The notes under the pieces were generated by a model. The model saw only the letters and a list, made by a program, of their open reading frames with translations, was not told the origin of the DNA and did not search any database. Shown here piece after piece: positions 34,319 to 44,232 of a DNA stretch of 64,000 nucleotides. Numbering within the stretch: the stretch's first letter is position 1; each line of letters opens with the position of its first letter. The DNA is from Chitinophagaceae bacterium (lineage in GTDB: Bacteria > Bacteroidota > Bacteroidia > Chitinophagales > Chitinophagaceae): the NCBI GenBank assembly GCA_019638625.1, contig JAHBTK010000003.1:434001-498000 (forward strand). Reading direction: 5' to 3'. Made by a program: the position numbers and the translations under genes.

Positions 34319-35572
34319 ATGCGTTTCATCTTATTTCTTTTTCTATTTGCTTCCCTTCCGGGTTTTATCTCGGCCCAATCCAATCCCGGTCAGCAATACA
34401 GGCTGCTCAAAGAGGTAAACTATGTGCAGACAAAAAACTATTACCTGCTCACCCTGCTGGAAAAAGATGCTGCGGCACGAAAGCTGATCGAAGAAGACCC
34501 GGAACTCAGAAAACTGGCTGCCTCAAAAAGGGAGCAGCTTCTTGAATCGGTTACAAATTGTAAAAACCGGGTCAGTTGCTATACGAACTCATTAAAATTC
34601 AGTGACGCGGAAATTAAAAACGTAAGCGGGAGATTAAGGGCGTTATATCAACCTGGTAATGAATTAGGAACCCTGGTAAAAGATCATTTATATCCTTCCG
34701 GCACCTATATCCTGTTCAATGACCTTCCTCCCGCTGACCTGCTGGTGAAAGCCTGGGAACAGGATGCCGGGGGCATCAACTTTACCATCGGCGTATACGC
34801 GGAGGGGGCAAAGCCGAACTATCCCAACATCGATTCCATCAGCTTTAATGTGTCGGCCCCTTTTTACGGAGCCTTCATACATACCGCCGCTGATGTTATT
34901 GCCGGCGAATCCGAAGACGCTTCTTTGTTTTTTGCCATACCCCTGATGTCCGCGCTCAGGTTCCTTGAAATAAATGAACGCATGCAGGCGGCAGATTTTG
35001 AGCCTATGGAAGCAACAGAGAACAAAGCGGCCGTACAAAGCATTCCTTCCATCAACTGGGAGCAGTATCCTTATTCTGTTATACTGGTTCCCGGTTCCGG
35101 GCCGGGTAATGCCACTACCGCCCTGAGTGCGGAAGCCATGCTGCGCCTGCGCCTGGGTGTGATACAGTATAAAAAGGGAATGGCTCCCTTTATCGTTGTG
35201 TCCGGCGGCAAAGTGCATCCTTTCAAGACAAAATACAACGAGGCATTTGAAATGAAGCGGTACCTGGTGGAAACCCTGGGCATACCGGAAAAAGCCGTTA
35301 TCATCGAACCCCACGCAAGGCATACCACTACCAACCTGCGCAACTGCGCGAGGCTGATATACCGTTATGGTATGCCATTCAGCAAACCCGCCCTCAGCAG
35401 CACATCAAGAGGGCATAGCCTGATGATCTCCAACCTGCTCGCAGCACGCTGCAAAGCGGAGCTGGGTATGGTCCCTTTTACCATTGGGCAAAGACTGACC
35501 GAAACAGCCGTTGAGTTTTACCCGGCAATAGAGGCGTTGCAGATCAATCCGAAGGAACCGATGGATCCCTGA
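34319..35572 (+). CDS. YdcF/ElyC-family (DUF218) exported protein
   Basis: The ATG at 34319 begins a clear signal peptide (MRFILFLFLFASLPGFISAQ); the frame's 60-codon upstream extension overlaps the divergent gene and is rejected. The 417-residue product has a helical N-terminal half and a C-terminal DUF218 domain with VILVPGSGPGNATTALSAEA, IVVSGGKVHPF, NEAFEMKRYLVETLGIPEKAVIIEPHARHTTTNL. DUF218 proteins are linked to envelope and polysaccharide metabolism, without a firm reaction. Confidence 0.8.
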   Translation: MRFILFLFLFASLPGFISAQSNPGQQYRLLKEVNYVQTKNYYLLTLLEKDAAARKLIEEDPELRKLAASKREQLLESVTNCKNRVSCYTNSLKFSDAEIKNVSGRLRALYQPGNELGTLVKDHLYPSGTYILFNDLPPADLLVKAWEQDAGGINFTIGVYAEGAKPNYPNIDSISFNVSAPFYGAFIHTAADVIAGESEDASLFFAIPLMSALRFLEINERMQAADFEPMEATENKAAVQSIPSINWEQYPYSVILVPGSGPGNATTALSAEAMLRLRLGVIQYKKGMAPFIVVSGGKVHPFKTKYNEAFEMKRYLVETLGIPEKAVIIEPHARHTTTNLRNCARLIYRYGMPFSKPALSSTSRGHSLMISNLLAARCKAELGMVPFTIGQRLTETAVEFYPAIEALQINPKEPMDP

Positions 35573-35584
35573 TATAAAAACGGG

Positions 35585-36997
35585 TCATATCTTCACCAGC
35601 TTCCACCTTCCTTTGCGGAATATCATAAAGGCCGCTATGGTAATAGCGGTTTCGGCCACCGGCACCGCGATGAAAACGCCGGTAGGTCCCCAACTGAACG
35701 TATTAGCCATCAGCCAGGCGATGGGTATCTGGAAAAACCAAAACCCGAAGAAATTGATCCACGTAGGAGTGCGGGTATCGCCGGCTCCGTTAAAAGCATT
35801 GGAGATCACCATCCCTATCCCGTAAAAAATATAACCGGTGCTGATAATGCGCATCGCCAGTACGGCATAGTGTTGTACGTCGGATTCCCTGGTAAAATAC
35901 CCGATGATAAACTCTGCAAACGCGATAAAAACAAGCGACACGATACCCATAAAAACGGCATTGTATTTGGCCGTTTTCATTACCGACTCCTGCGCCCGTT
36001 CCGGTTTGCCGGCACCAAGATTCTGCCCCACAAGCGTGGCGGCCGCGTTACTCATTCCCCATGCGGGCAGTATAAAGAACATGACGATCCGCAATGCGAT
36101 CTGGTAACCGGCGGAGGCCTCACTGTGCCCCGTATACGCTACTATGGCTGCCAGTACTATCCAGCTACCCGAACCGATCAGGAACTGCAGCGACCCCGGC
36201 CATGCGATACCGGCTAGCGACTTCAGGATACTCCAAACCGGCTTTATATATTGCCGGCTGATCTTTATAATACTCCTGCCGTTAAACAAATGCCATAGCT
36301 GGTACAGTACGCCGATACCCCTGCCAATGGTAGTTGCCAGCGCAGCGCCTGTTAAACCCAGCGCAGGCACCGGTCCCCAGCCATATATCAGCAACGGACA
36401 TAAAATAATATTGCAGATATTGGCCAGCCACAGGCTTTTCATGGCGATCATCGGGTTGCCGGCGCCCCTGAAAATGCCGTTAATAAGAAACAGCAGCATG
36501 ATGATGAGGCTGCTTCCCATAATGATACGGGTGTAAGGCGTACCCATCGCTATCGCTTCTTCTTCAGCACCCATCAACCTGAGTATCTCAGGCGCAAAAG
36601 CAACCCCGCAGATACTGACCACTACCGTTACGCTCAGGGCCAGTATAACAGATTGTACGGCAGCAACGGATGCTCCGGGTTTATCCTTTTCTCCCACACG
36701 CCTGGCAACCATGGCGCTCGCCGCCATACTGATGCCCATTGCGATGGAGTACACGATGGTGATAACCGACTCGGTAAGCCCCACCGTAGAGGTGGCATGT
36801 TTCCCCAGGTGGCTTACAAAAAATATATCCACTACGGCAAACACGCTCTCCATACTCATCTCCAGCATCATGGGTATGGCCAGCAGTATCACCGCCCGGC
36901 GGATGGAGCCGGTAGTATAGTCCTGTTCTTCACTCAGAACAGCCTGTTTTATAATATTCCAGACAGAACCTGCCTTTCTGTTCTTTAAATCAGTCAT
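35585..36997 (-). CDS. MATE-family multidrug efflux transporter
   Basis: The 470-residue product has about twelve hydrophobic helices in two homologous halves, with MATE signatures PMMLEMSMESVFAVVDIFFV near the N-terminus and the second-half equivalent PAWGMSNAAATLVGQNLGAG. MATE carriers export cationic drugs in exchange for Na+ or H+. About 109 bp of this gene (36008-36116) recur as a decayed copy at 46270-46377, beyond the polysaccharide locus. The gene itself is intact. Confidence 0.93.
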   Translation of the reverse strand: MTDLKNRKAGSVWNIIKQAVLSEEQDYTTGSIRRAVILLAIPMMLEMSMESVFAVVDIFFVSHLGKHATSTVGLTESVITIVYSIAMGISMAASAMVARRVGEKDKPGASVAAVQSVILALSVTVVVSICGVAFAPEILRLMGAEEEAIAMGTPYTRIIMGSSLIIMLLFLINGIFRGAGNPMIAMKSLWLANICNIILCPLLIYGWGPVPALGLTGAALATTIGRGIGVLYQLWHLFNGRSIIKISRQYIKPVWSILKSLAGIAWPGSLQFLIGSGSWIVLAAIVAYTGHSEASAGYQIALRIVMFFILPAWGMSNAAATLVGQNLGAGKPERAQESVMKTAKYNAVFMGIVSLVFIAFAEFIIGYFTRESDVQHYAVLAMRIISTGYIFYGIGMVISNAFNGAGDTRTPTWINFFGFWFFQIPIAWLMANTFSWGPTGVFIAVPVAETAITIAAFMIFRKGRWKLVKI

Positions 36998-37199
36998 GGT
37001 AAAAAAGTTAGACTAAAAAAACTCAGGTAGTCTTTTTGGGCAAAAAAGGTATGAGCTTAAAAAATTAATTGCAAATATGCCCTGCTTAGAATTTCATATC
37101 TGTAAAGTTGAAGCAGTGCAAAAATAGAATTTTTTATCGTTTACAAAAATCCGGGAGACAATTTTCTGATAAGAGTAAACAAGATAAGTTTTTGTTTGT

Positions 37200-37466
37200 C
37201 CCAATAACAAAAGCCGCCAGAAGCGGCGGCCTTTGTTGTTGTTGTGAATTCCTAATTGAAAGTGAGTAATTGCTTACTCCGGACAGGCATAGGTTATAAG
37301 TTTTGCAGTCAGCCTGATCGATCCTTTATCCTAATAACACTGTAAAGATGGTGCAGATGCGGGGTATACGAAACTATATTCGACCATAAGAGGAATTTGT
37401 TCGATATAGTCAGGCTTTTATACGATAAGCACTTTTTCCATGCCTTTGTTGAGCTATGATAACCAC
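37200..37466. repeat. 267-bp direct repeat, copy 1
   Basis: This block matches 46513-46779 in the same orientation over all 267 bp with no gaps and seven substitutions (hand count). It contains a GC-rich terminator hairpin at one end, GAGTAA/TTACTC (37264-37279), and an imperfect hairpin of ACTATATTCGA with TTCGATATAGT. No credible protein is encoded. The 36998-37199 stretch between it and the MATE start is AT-rich with no recognised feature. The spacing between copies is 9313 bp, spanning the whole polysaccharide locus. Confidence 0.9.
37206..37237 (-). terminator. Terminator downstream of GH5 (within repeat copy 1)
   Basis: GCCGCC and GGCGGC pair around AGAAGC, extended by AACAAA/TTTGTT. 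Read on the minus strand, the stem is followed by TTTTGTTATT. It lies about 290 bp beyond the GH5 stop, as expected for ending the minus-strand locus. Confidence 0.65.
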
Positions 37467-37522
37467 TAAAAGGGGGATGTTTTCCGGAATATTTTTTTTT
37501 CGCCTTCGCTTTGAAGCAGCAG

Positions 37523-38611
37523 TTATTTATTTTTTTCAAAGTATTTTTTTAGCAATGTTATTCTTGATGCGGCGGAGCTCCTCGGCTTCATATCATTTGT
37601 TCCTAGTGGCATTTCTACATCCCAGGGGTAGGCCTCCCGGAATGAGTGAATAGTCCAGTGCCATTTATTTTTTTCAAAAAAATCAATCGCATCTTTTATA
37701 AACTGGTCTCCATCTGTAGCTGATCGGGCTACGGCAAATTCCCCAATAAAAACCCGCACATTGGGATGTGCTTTCTGAAAATCAACAATAGGCTTCATGC
37801 TGTTTTCCAAAGCGGTTTTGCCTCCCACAGCGCTATAAGCTATTTCAGGATAGCTTGCAATAACCTCCTGGTGTGTGTACTTCAAAGGATCATATATATG
37901 CGGGCTTACAATAATGGAATCATCCACCGGCAGCTTTAAAGCAGCTATATTTGCCACCCGCTCAATCCATACACCGGGCGCCTGGTAGCCATGAGGCTCA
38001 ATGATAAGCGGGTGCTTATCGCCATTGTCCCTTATTAATTTTGTAAGGCGGGCGACAATCCGGTTCCAGATTTCCTGATCGTTGGGTACAAAAGGCTCGT
38101 TTAGCAGATCATAACCAAAAATAACGCCGCCTCTTGATTTATACCGGTCTGATATTTTCTTCCAGAGGTCCGCGAGTATATCCTGGTACTCATCGGATGT
38201 CCAAAACGGATCGTAAGGTGAACAGGTATAATCGCTGCTTTCCAGGCCCGGAACGGTATGCGGATTAATGACAACTTTTACTCCATATTTTTCACACAGG
38301 TCGATGACCCGGTCGAGGTTTTCAAACTCTGCTTCATTATAATTATAAGGACTTGTTTTAGAAATTAATTTATAGTATCCGTACACTACCCTTACAATAT
38401 TAGCGCCATATGCTTTCATGTCTTTTATATCCTGCTCTGTTATACGCGAGGTTACATTAAAGCCTCTCAGCATATCATCCTTTTTGTTACCCGGGGGTTC
38501 TGGTGGAGGAAGTATTGAACCTCCTCCTTTATCTCCACAACTGCAAAAAGAGAAGATAATTATCGAGAATAGGACAGCTAATAATTTGTTCATTTTTATA
38601 ATGGTATTCAT
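37523..38611 (-). CDS. GH5-family glycanase lipoprotein of the polysaccharide locus
   Basis: The 362-residue product has a lipoprotein signal (Cys near residue 23-25, FSFCSCG; a second ATG at 38593 is possible). A Gly/Pro-rich linker follows, then a GH5 (beta/alpha)8 domain. The acid/base residue lies in YDLLNEPF (E172), an active-site His-Tyr pair in SPHIY (238-240), and the nucleophile in VFIGEFAV (E291). It should cleave a beta-linked glycan at the cell surface. It closes the sigma-fecR-susC-susD-GH5 array on the minus strand. Confidence 0.88.
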   Translation of the reverse strand: MNTIIKMNKLLAVLFSIIIFSFCSCGDKGGGSILPPPEPPGNKKDDMLRGFNVTSRITEQDIKDMKAYGANIVRVVYGYYKLISKTSPYNYNEAEFENLDRVIDLCEKYGVKVVINPHTVPGLESSDYTCSPYDPFWTSDEYQDILADLWKKISDRYKSRGGVIFGYDLLNEPFVPNDQEIWNRIVARLTKLIRDNGDKHPLIIEPHGYQAPGVWIERVANIAALKLPVDDSIIVSPHIYDPLKYTHQEVIASYPEIAYSAVGGKTALENSMKPIVDFQKAHPNVRVFIGEFAVARSATDGDQFIKDAIDFFEKNKWHWTIHSFREAYPWDVEMPLGTNDMKPRSSAASRITLLKKYFEKNK

Positions 38612-38723
38612 TTAAACCGGTGAGATGGAACGACTTATTTCCTTATATAGCAATTACTATTTAATGTGTGTTTCTGATACGAGAAACCAAACATCAATGC
38701 GGTTATATTTTACCGGGTTAAAA

Positions 38724-38779
38724 TGAACCACACAGAAAATAAAGCAGATGGCAAATTAGCTTTAAACCCATGTGGTTCA
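38724..38779 (-). promoter_or_regulatory. Inverted repeat between susD and the GH5 gene
   Basis: TGAACCACA (38724-38732) and TGTGGTTCA (38771-38779) are perfect 9-bp inverted repeats separated by 38 bp. On the minus strand the second arm is followed by TTTTAACC. It could be a partial terminator that lowers GH5 expression relative to susCD. Confidence 0.4.
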
Positions 38780-38822
38780 CCGTGTCAACAACTGCTATTA
38801 TTCAACATACTGTACACCTCGA

Positions 38823-40604
38823 TTAATAGCCCGGGTTTTCTGCCAGGCTGGGATTATTAGCCCTTCTTGCCGGAGTAATAGGGAAATAATAATTCTTTTC
38901 AAAAAATGTAGGCATGGCGCCGCCATCCACCCCATTAATTACTACCAGTTTCAGATTACCGGTATTATAATCCAGTATATACTGGAGACCGGAAAAGCTC
39001 CTGGTAAGATCAGGAACCGCAGTTCTCCATCTTCTTAAGTCCCAATAGCGGTGTCCTTCAAACGCTAATTCTACTCTCCGCTCATGCTTAATTTTATTGA
39101 GATCAATAGAGGACAATAAAGCAATACCCGCTCTGTCCCTTATCTCGTTGATGGCATCCAAAGCTTCACCAGGTTTTCCTAAAGCCAATGCCGCTTCCGC
39201 ATAGTTCAGTAGTATTTCCGCGTACCGGAATACTATCCAATCTGTTTTAGACCCGTAAATATTGGTATTATTATCCTTCGTTTCATCAAGGTATTTCAAC
39301 ACACCAAAACCGGTTTCTCCATTTAACGCTCTTGCCAGAATTCCCTGGTAAGAGCCGGTTAAAATCAGGTTACCACCTGCATCCAGGATACCCTGGTGAA
39401 AATCCAATGGAGCGCCTTTCCACATGGTATTGTGCGTATATATAGTCGCGTAAAAACGGGGGTCTTTGTCTTTCCATAAATCTGCTGTTGTCCACAGTCC
39501 CTGCTGTATAGCGGTTCTATCCAAAGTTCCCGGGCTTCCATCAACATACTCAAACGCTTCCGCCATTTCAAGGTAAACACCATCTATGTTACCGGCGCCC
39601 CAGGCATTGGGGGCAGGGGTCTGGTAAAAGTCATAATTGCTTCCGTTACCACCCGGGTCTTTGGGTAAGTCGTCATGCGTTCTTACAAAGATGGCTTCTG
39701 CATTCTGCTCCTTCATAAAAACGTTTCTAAAATTAGTAACCTTGTTGGCATCAGCATTATACAACGCGTGCTTACCGCTAAGCATTATCTCTTTAGATGC
39801 ATCATACGATTTCTGATAATATTCATTTTTCAGGCTGCTTTCAATGCCTACTACCCCGCCATCCTGAGGGCCGCTACCAAAATCGGCAATGCTCGCTGCA
39901 TATAATGCCGCCCTGCTTTTCAACGCCAATGCTGCATACCTGGATGGCCTGCCATTTTCTGAACCCGGAACTGTTTCCGGCAAATCACTGACGCAGGCAT
40001 CGACTTCACTTATTACAAAATCATAAACCTCTTTTTCGGTATTTCTCTTTGCAAACAATTCTTCATGCGGGTCGGAAAGGGCCTGGGCTTTGGTAATGAT
40101 GGGAACGCCACCATATCTTTTAGCCATAGAAAAGTAATTATAAGCCCTTATAAATTTTGCTTCCGCTACTCTTTTTGTAGCCCAGGCATTATCAACCGGG
40201 GAGTTTGGAACACGCTCGATAAACTCATTCAACCTGCGGATGGTAACATAAGCTCTTTCCCACCATTCCAGTAAGCCCCCGGTACCGGTTTCATTGATGT
40301 TACCAAACTTAAGCCGGTAAGCGTTTCCTGACCATGTTGAATTTGCTTTCGCTTCATCTGACATGTGGTTGATGAAATACATCATGAACCAGAACTGCGA
40401 AGAGTTTCCAGGCATATACATTTCATTATCCCAGATGGACATTTCGGTGTACACCTGTGTCAGGAAAGCCTCGATCAGTGTCTGATCTTCCCAAACAACA
40501 GCGTCGGAAATAATGCCAAGCGGTTTTTTATCAAGCACATTTTTGGTGCACGAAGCAAGTGCAGCAAATAATGTAAAAGATAAGACTATATAGATCTTTT
40601 TCAT
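38823..40604 (-). CDS. SusD/RagB-family glycan-binding lipoprotein
   Basis: The 593-residue product begins with a lipoprotein signal (MKKIYIVLSFTLFAALASC, Cys 19). It shows SusD features: an early helix region, RAYNYFSMAKRYGGVPIITKA, the long insertion, and the C-terminal RYAEILLNYAEAALALGKPGEALDAINEIRDRAG and FEGHRYWDLRRW. SusD proteins cap the SusC channel and bind oligosaccharides at the surface. It follows susC by 52 bp. Confidence 0.95.
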   Translation of the reverse strand: MKKIYIVLSFTLFAALASCTKNVLDKKPLGIISDAVVWEDQTLIEAFLTQVYTEMSIWDNEMYMPGNSSQFWFMMYFINHMSDEAKANSTWSGNAYRLKFGNINETGTGGLLEWWERAYVTIRRLNEFIERVPNSPVDNAWATKRVAEAKFIRAYNYFSMAKRYGGVPIITKAQALSDPHEELFAKRNTEKEVYDFVISEVDACVSDLPETVPGSENGRPSRYAALALKSRAALYAASIADFGSGPQDGGVVGIESSLKNEYYQKSYDASKEIMLSGKHALYNADANKVTNFRNVFMKEQNAEAIFVRTHDDLPKDPGGNGSNYDFYQTPAPNAWGAGNIDGVYLEMAEAFEYVDGSPGTLDRTAIQQGLWTTADLWKDKDPRFYATIYTHNTMWKGAPLDFHQGILDAGGNLILTGSYQGILARALNGETGFGVLKYLDETKDNNTNIYGSKTDWIVFRYAEILLNYAEAALALGKPGEALDAINEIRDRAGIALLSSIDLNKIKHERRVELAFEGHRYWDLRRWRTAVPDLTRSFSGLQYILDYNTGNLKLVVINGVDGGAMPTFFEKNYYFPITPARRANNPSLAENPGY

Positions 40605-40656
40605 CTTATGAGCTTTTTTAGTTTATAATATTACAATCGGTTTTCAGCATAATGAA

Positions 40657-43600
40657 CTACAGGGAGATGTTAAGCCCTACCGTAATAGTTTTTTGCTGAG
40701 GATAAGAGCCACCCGGGTTATTGTCCATAAATTCCGGATCCACCTGGTATTTAGCCAGCTTATTAAACGTTAAAATATTAAAGGCGGCTATGTATGCTTT
40801 TACCATTCTTACATTGATCCTATCGGTGATTAGTTTGGGTAGCTGGTATCCCAAAGAGACGGTCTTTAGCCTGGCATAACCCGCATCTTTCAGCCAGAAA
40901 TCGGATGCATGGCCATTAGTAGGGCTAAAGCTTCCGGGACGTGGTACGATACCGTCTTTGCGGTTATTCTCAGGCGTCCATCTTTCTTCAAGGTAAAGTG
41001 TGCTGCCTCCCTTTGCTGAAACACCCACTGAATACCCGAAAGCGCCTTGCAGTAAAGCAGACAAATCAAAGTTCCGGTAGGATACATTCATAATAAGGCC
41101 CGCCATCCAGTTAGGTCTATTTCCCCCGCCTATCACCACCATATCCTCCTGGCTGATACGCCCATCCTTGTTATAGTCAAGAATTTTTACATCACCGGGG
41201 CGAAGGTTGCTGTTACCATTGCCATCCTGGTCATAGCCGAGGTTATCAATTTCTTCCTGGCTGGTAAATAAACCATCTGTTAAATAACCAATGCTCCTGT
41301 CTGTCCAGTTGCCGGAATTTTTACTGGTTCTTATCTGCCACTCCTCTGTATATTCAGGCTCCTCAAAATGATCCCATTTAGCCCGGTTCCAGGAAATATT
41401 CCCGGAGATATCCCAGGTAAAATCCTGCGATCTGCCGGATGTGCCCATCATCAGGTCAAAGCCGCGGTTATTCTGGCTGTTAAGGTTTTCATTTGGCAAA
41501 GGAGCGCCAAAAGAAGTAGGTATGGATGACAATCTCCTGGCGGGTATTCCTTCCCTTGTGCGGTAAAAGACATTGGCTTCCCCATATATTTTCCTTTTCA
41601 GGAAAGAGAAATCAAGCCCCAGGTTATAGATGGTCATTTTTTCCCAGGTTAATGTCGGATTGGCAAGATTGGTAAGTCCCAGGGAATTATAATATGTATT
41701 ACCAAACAGGTAAGGACCTCCTTGTATATAGGGTATTGTTATTCCATATCCTGAATAATAATCATAGTTTCCAACATTGTCAATGCCCGATTGACCATAA
41801 CTGGCTCTTAATTTAAGTTCATCTACACTACCGAGATTAGCAATAAAGTTTTCTTTGGAAAGAACCCAGCCTGCTAAAACGCTTGGGAAATATCCCCATC
41901 TTGTTTCCTTTGGAAACCTGGATGACGCATCGGCCCTCATAGTGCCCTCCAATAAATATTTACCCTGGTAATCATACCGTAGCCGCCCTACTACTGATTT
42001 GCGGCCATTTTCACTGGCATTACCATCATTTCTCATACCATCGGTACTACCTGCACCCAGTTGATCAATAAGATTGGAAAGATAGCCTTCCCTGTACGCT
42101 CTTGTCCAATCGGAAGAATAAGCAATCGTTTCATATAAGGCCATCATCGAAATATTGTGATCGTTTATTTTACTGTCATAGTGTAAGGAGTAATTTTCTG
42201 TAATCATATGCCCTTCAGTTTTTTCCACTTCCAGGTTAGAAGGGTTATTCAATGCTCCTTTTACGGTATAAATACCTGCGTCATAGTCATATAAATAGAA
42301 AGTTGCGGCCTTTCCAAATCTTTTTTGGCTGTCATGCGCTTTAAAGTAATTGACAAAAGTTTTCAGGTATAGCCCCGGAACAGGTTTGAAATCATACCGG
42401 AACCCTAAAGTGGCTCTTATATCCTGGTGACCCTGATCCGTATAACCTGAAAGATCCCTGTTGGTAGTAACGTGTGCGCCACCGGTGCCACCGCCTTCTG
42501 CCCAGGATATTTTAGTGGGGTCAGGAAATGATGCGGGGAACATGGGAGATGTATTCCACAGGTCATTCCACACATGGCTGTTACTGCTGCTGGTATAAGA
42601 TCTCCAGGCAAAGTTCCGCTGTTCTATTGCTGTTGCAATATCCAATTGCATGGAGAGGTTATCTAAGATTTTAGCGTCAATATTGGATTGCAGGTTATAT
42701 CTTTTATAACCTCCTGCGCTTTTTTTCCACATGGTTTCCTGGTCAAGATATCCCAGGAAACCATAGTATTTTATCCGATCCGATCCGCCGCGGATACTGA
42801 CATTGTGCTGTTGCTGAGGCGCCCAGTTTCTTATCAGTTCCTTATTCCAGTCTGTATTAGGAAAACGGGGGTCGGTTCCGTCATAATATTTTGCTACTTC
42901 TTCGTCTGTATAAGGGCGGATGGTGTTACTTTCTGCATTTAGCCAGGATTCATTGGCCAACTGGGCCATTTGTCCCGAGGATTGCTTTTTAGGAAAAAAA
43001 GTAACGCTTTGCAGCGTATAAGAAGTTTTAAACGTTATCTCCGGCTTCTGCGCATTTCCCCGTTTGGTAGTAACCAGTATAACACCATTACCGGCCCGGG
43101 ATCCATAAATAGAAGCGGAAGCATCTTTCAATATGGAGATCGATTCTATCTGGTTAGCGTCAAATGAATTAAAATCTGACTCAATTCCATCTACAATTAC
43201 AAGCGGGTTGCCAAAACCCCTGATGCTTAAAGAGGCTCTGTCGCTACCCGGCTGCCCGCTTTGCTGGAATGATACCAACCCTGGCAGCCGCCCGGCTAAT
43301 GCATTGCTGACGCTTGCAATAGGAGCTTTTTCCAACTGATCGGATTTTACCGCTGCCACAGCTCCGGTAAGCGTGGATTTTCGTTGTGTACCATAACCCA
43401 CTACCAGTACATCATCCAGCTTTACGCCGTCGCTGGTTAAAACAATGATGTCCAGGGCGGCATTGGGGCCTACGGTTATCTCCAGCGTTACAAAGCCTAC
43501 ATAGGATATAACAAGCACAGCCCCCTCATCCGCGTTCAGGGTGAACTCTCCCGCAGCATTTGTAGTAGTTCCTCTGTTGCCGTCTTTTACACTGATGGAC

Positions 43601-44031
43601 ACACCTTCCAGCGGTATTCCGTTTTCATCAACCACTTTTCCTACGATAGGCTGCGCAGGGTCTAATGGCTGCTTGTTCGTAATCACTACCAGCACATCAT
43701 TTATTCTCCGGTAAGAAAATGTGGTCGTCTTAAGAAGCTGCTGCATTACATAATCTATCGTTGCGTTTTTCGCATATACATCTACCTGGGTATTGTTTAG
43801 CCCAACCTGGTCATCGTAAACGAAGCGGTAGTTGTATTTATTCTCAATCTTTTTGAGCACTGAAGTAATGGTTGTACTCTTAAGATCGAGATTTATCTTT
43901 CCCTGTGACGAGGAGTTAAAAGCGATGGCTTGCAAAGCAGTTGTACAAATAAGTATAATAATCAGTTTCATTATTATGAAATATTTCAAATAAGCAGAAA
44001 GCAGATTGCTTTCACAATCGTATTTTTTCAT
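40657..44031 (-). CDS. SusC/RagA-type TonB-linked outer-membrane transporter with STN signalling domain
   Basis: The 1124-residue product has an N-terminal signal region, an STN domain (about 50-110, DLKSTTITSVLKKIENKYNYRFVYDD), a carboxypeptidase-D-like beta-sandwich (about 128-200), the plug (VLVVGYGTQRKSTLTGAV; SASIYGSRAGNGVILVTTK) and a long C-terminal barrel ending in VGLNISL. It imports glycan fragments with TonB energy. The STN domain contacts the FecR anti-sigma factor, so substrate entry can switch on the locus through the ECF sigma factor next to it. Confidence 0.95.
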   Translation of the reverse strand: MKKYDCESNLLSAYLKYFIIMKLIIILICTTALQAIAFNSSSQGKINLDLKSTTITSVLKKIENKYNYRFVYDDQVGLNNTQVDVYAKNATIDYVMQQLLKTTTFSYRRINDVLVVITNKQPLDPAQPIVGKVVDENGIPLEGVSISVKDGNRGTTTNAAGEFTLNADEGAVLVISYVGFVTLEITVGPNAALDIIVLTSDGVKLDDVLVVGYGTQRKSTLTGAVAAVKSDQLEKAPIASVSNALAGRLPGLVSFQQSGQPGSDRASLSIRGFGNPLVIVDGIESDFNSFDANQIESISILKDASASIYGSRAGNGVILVTTKRGNAQKPEITFKTSYTLQSVTFFPKKQSSGQMAQLANESWLNAESNTIRPYTDEEVAKYYDGTDPRFPNTDWNKELIRNWAPQQQHNVSIRGGSDRIKYYGFLGYLDQETMWKKSAGGYKRYNLQSNIDAKILDNLSMQLDIATAIEQRNFAWRSYTSSSNSHVWNDLWNTSPMFPASFPDPTKISWAEGGGTGGAHVTTNRDLSGYTDQGHQDIRATLGFRYDFKPVPGLYLKTFVNYFKAHDSQKRFGKAATFYLYDYDAGIYTVKGALNNPSNLEVEKTEGHMITENYSLHYDSKINDHNISMMALYETIAYSSDWTRAYREGYLSNLIDQLGAGSTDGMRNDGNASENGRKSVVGRLRYDYQGKYLLEGTMRADASSRFPKETRWGYFPSVLAGWVLSKENFIANLGSVDELKLRASYGQSGIDNVGNYDYYSGYGITIPYIQGGPYLFGNTYYNSLGLTNLANPTLTWEKMTIYNLGLDFSFLKRKIYGEANVFYRTREGIPARRLSSIPTSFGAPLPNENLNSQNNRGFDLMMGTSGRSQDFTWDISGNISWNRAKWDHFEEPEYTEEWQIRTSKNSGNWTDRSIGYLTDGLFTSQEEIDNLGYDQDGNGNSNLRPGDVKILDYNKDGRISQEDMVVIGGGNRPNWMAGLIMNVSYRNFDLSALLQGAFGYSVGVSAKGGSTLYLEERWTPENNRKDGIVPRPGSFSPTNGHASDFWLKDAGYARLKTVSLGYQLPKLITDRINVRMVKAYIAAFNILTFNKLAKYQVDPEFMDNNPGGSYPQQKTITVGLNISL

Positions 44032-44232
44032 ATATTGTGTCTGGTTTAAAAAATGATGAAAGGCTGCCCAGGAGCAGTTTTTTGTCTTAAAAAGCGGAAA
44101 ATGTCTCCAGCATTTTTCGCTTTATGTTTTTATCCGGAGCCCTTTTGTGTGGTTTGATGGGGTCGTTATACGGGCTGGTCAGGTTTTTTTCTTCATGGCA
44201 ATTTAGTTTTAAGGTTTCAAATAACAGTATCG

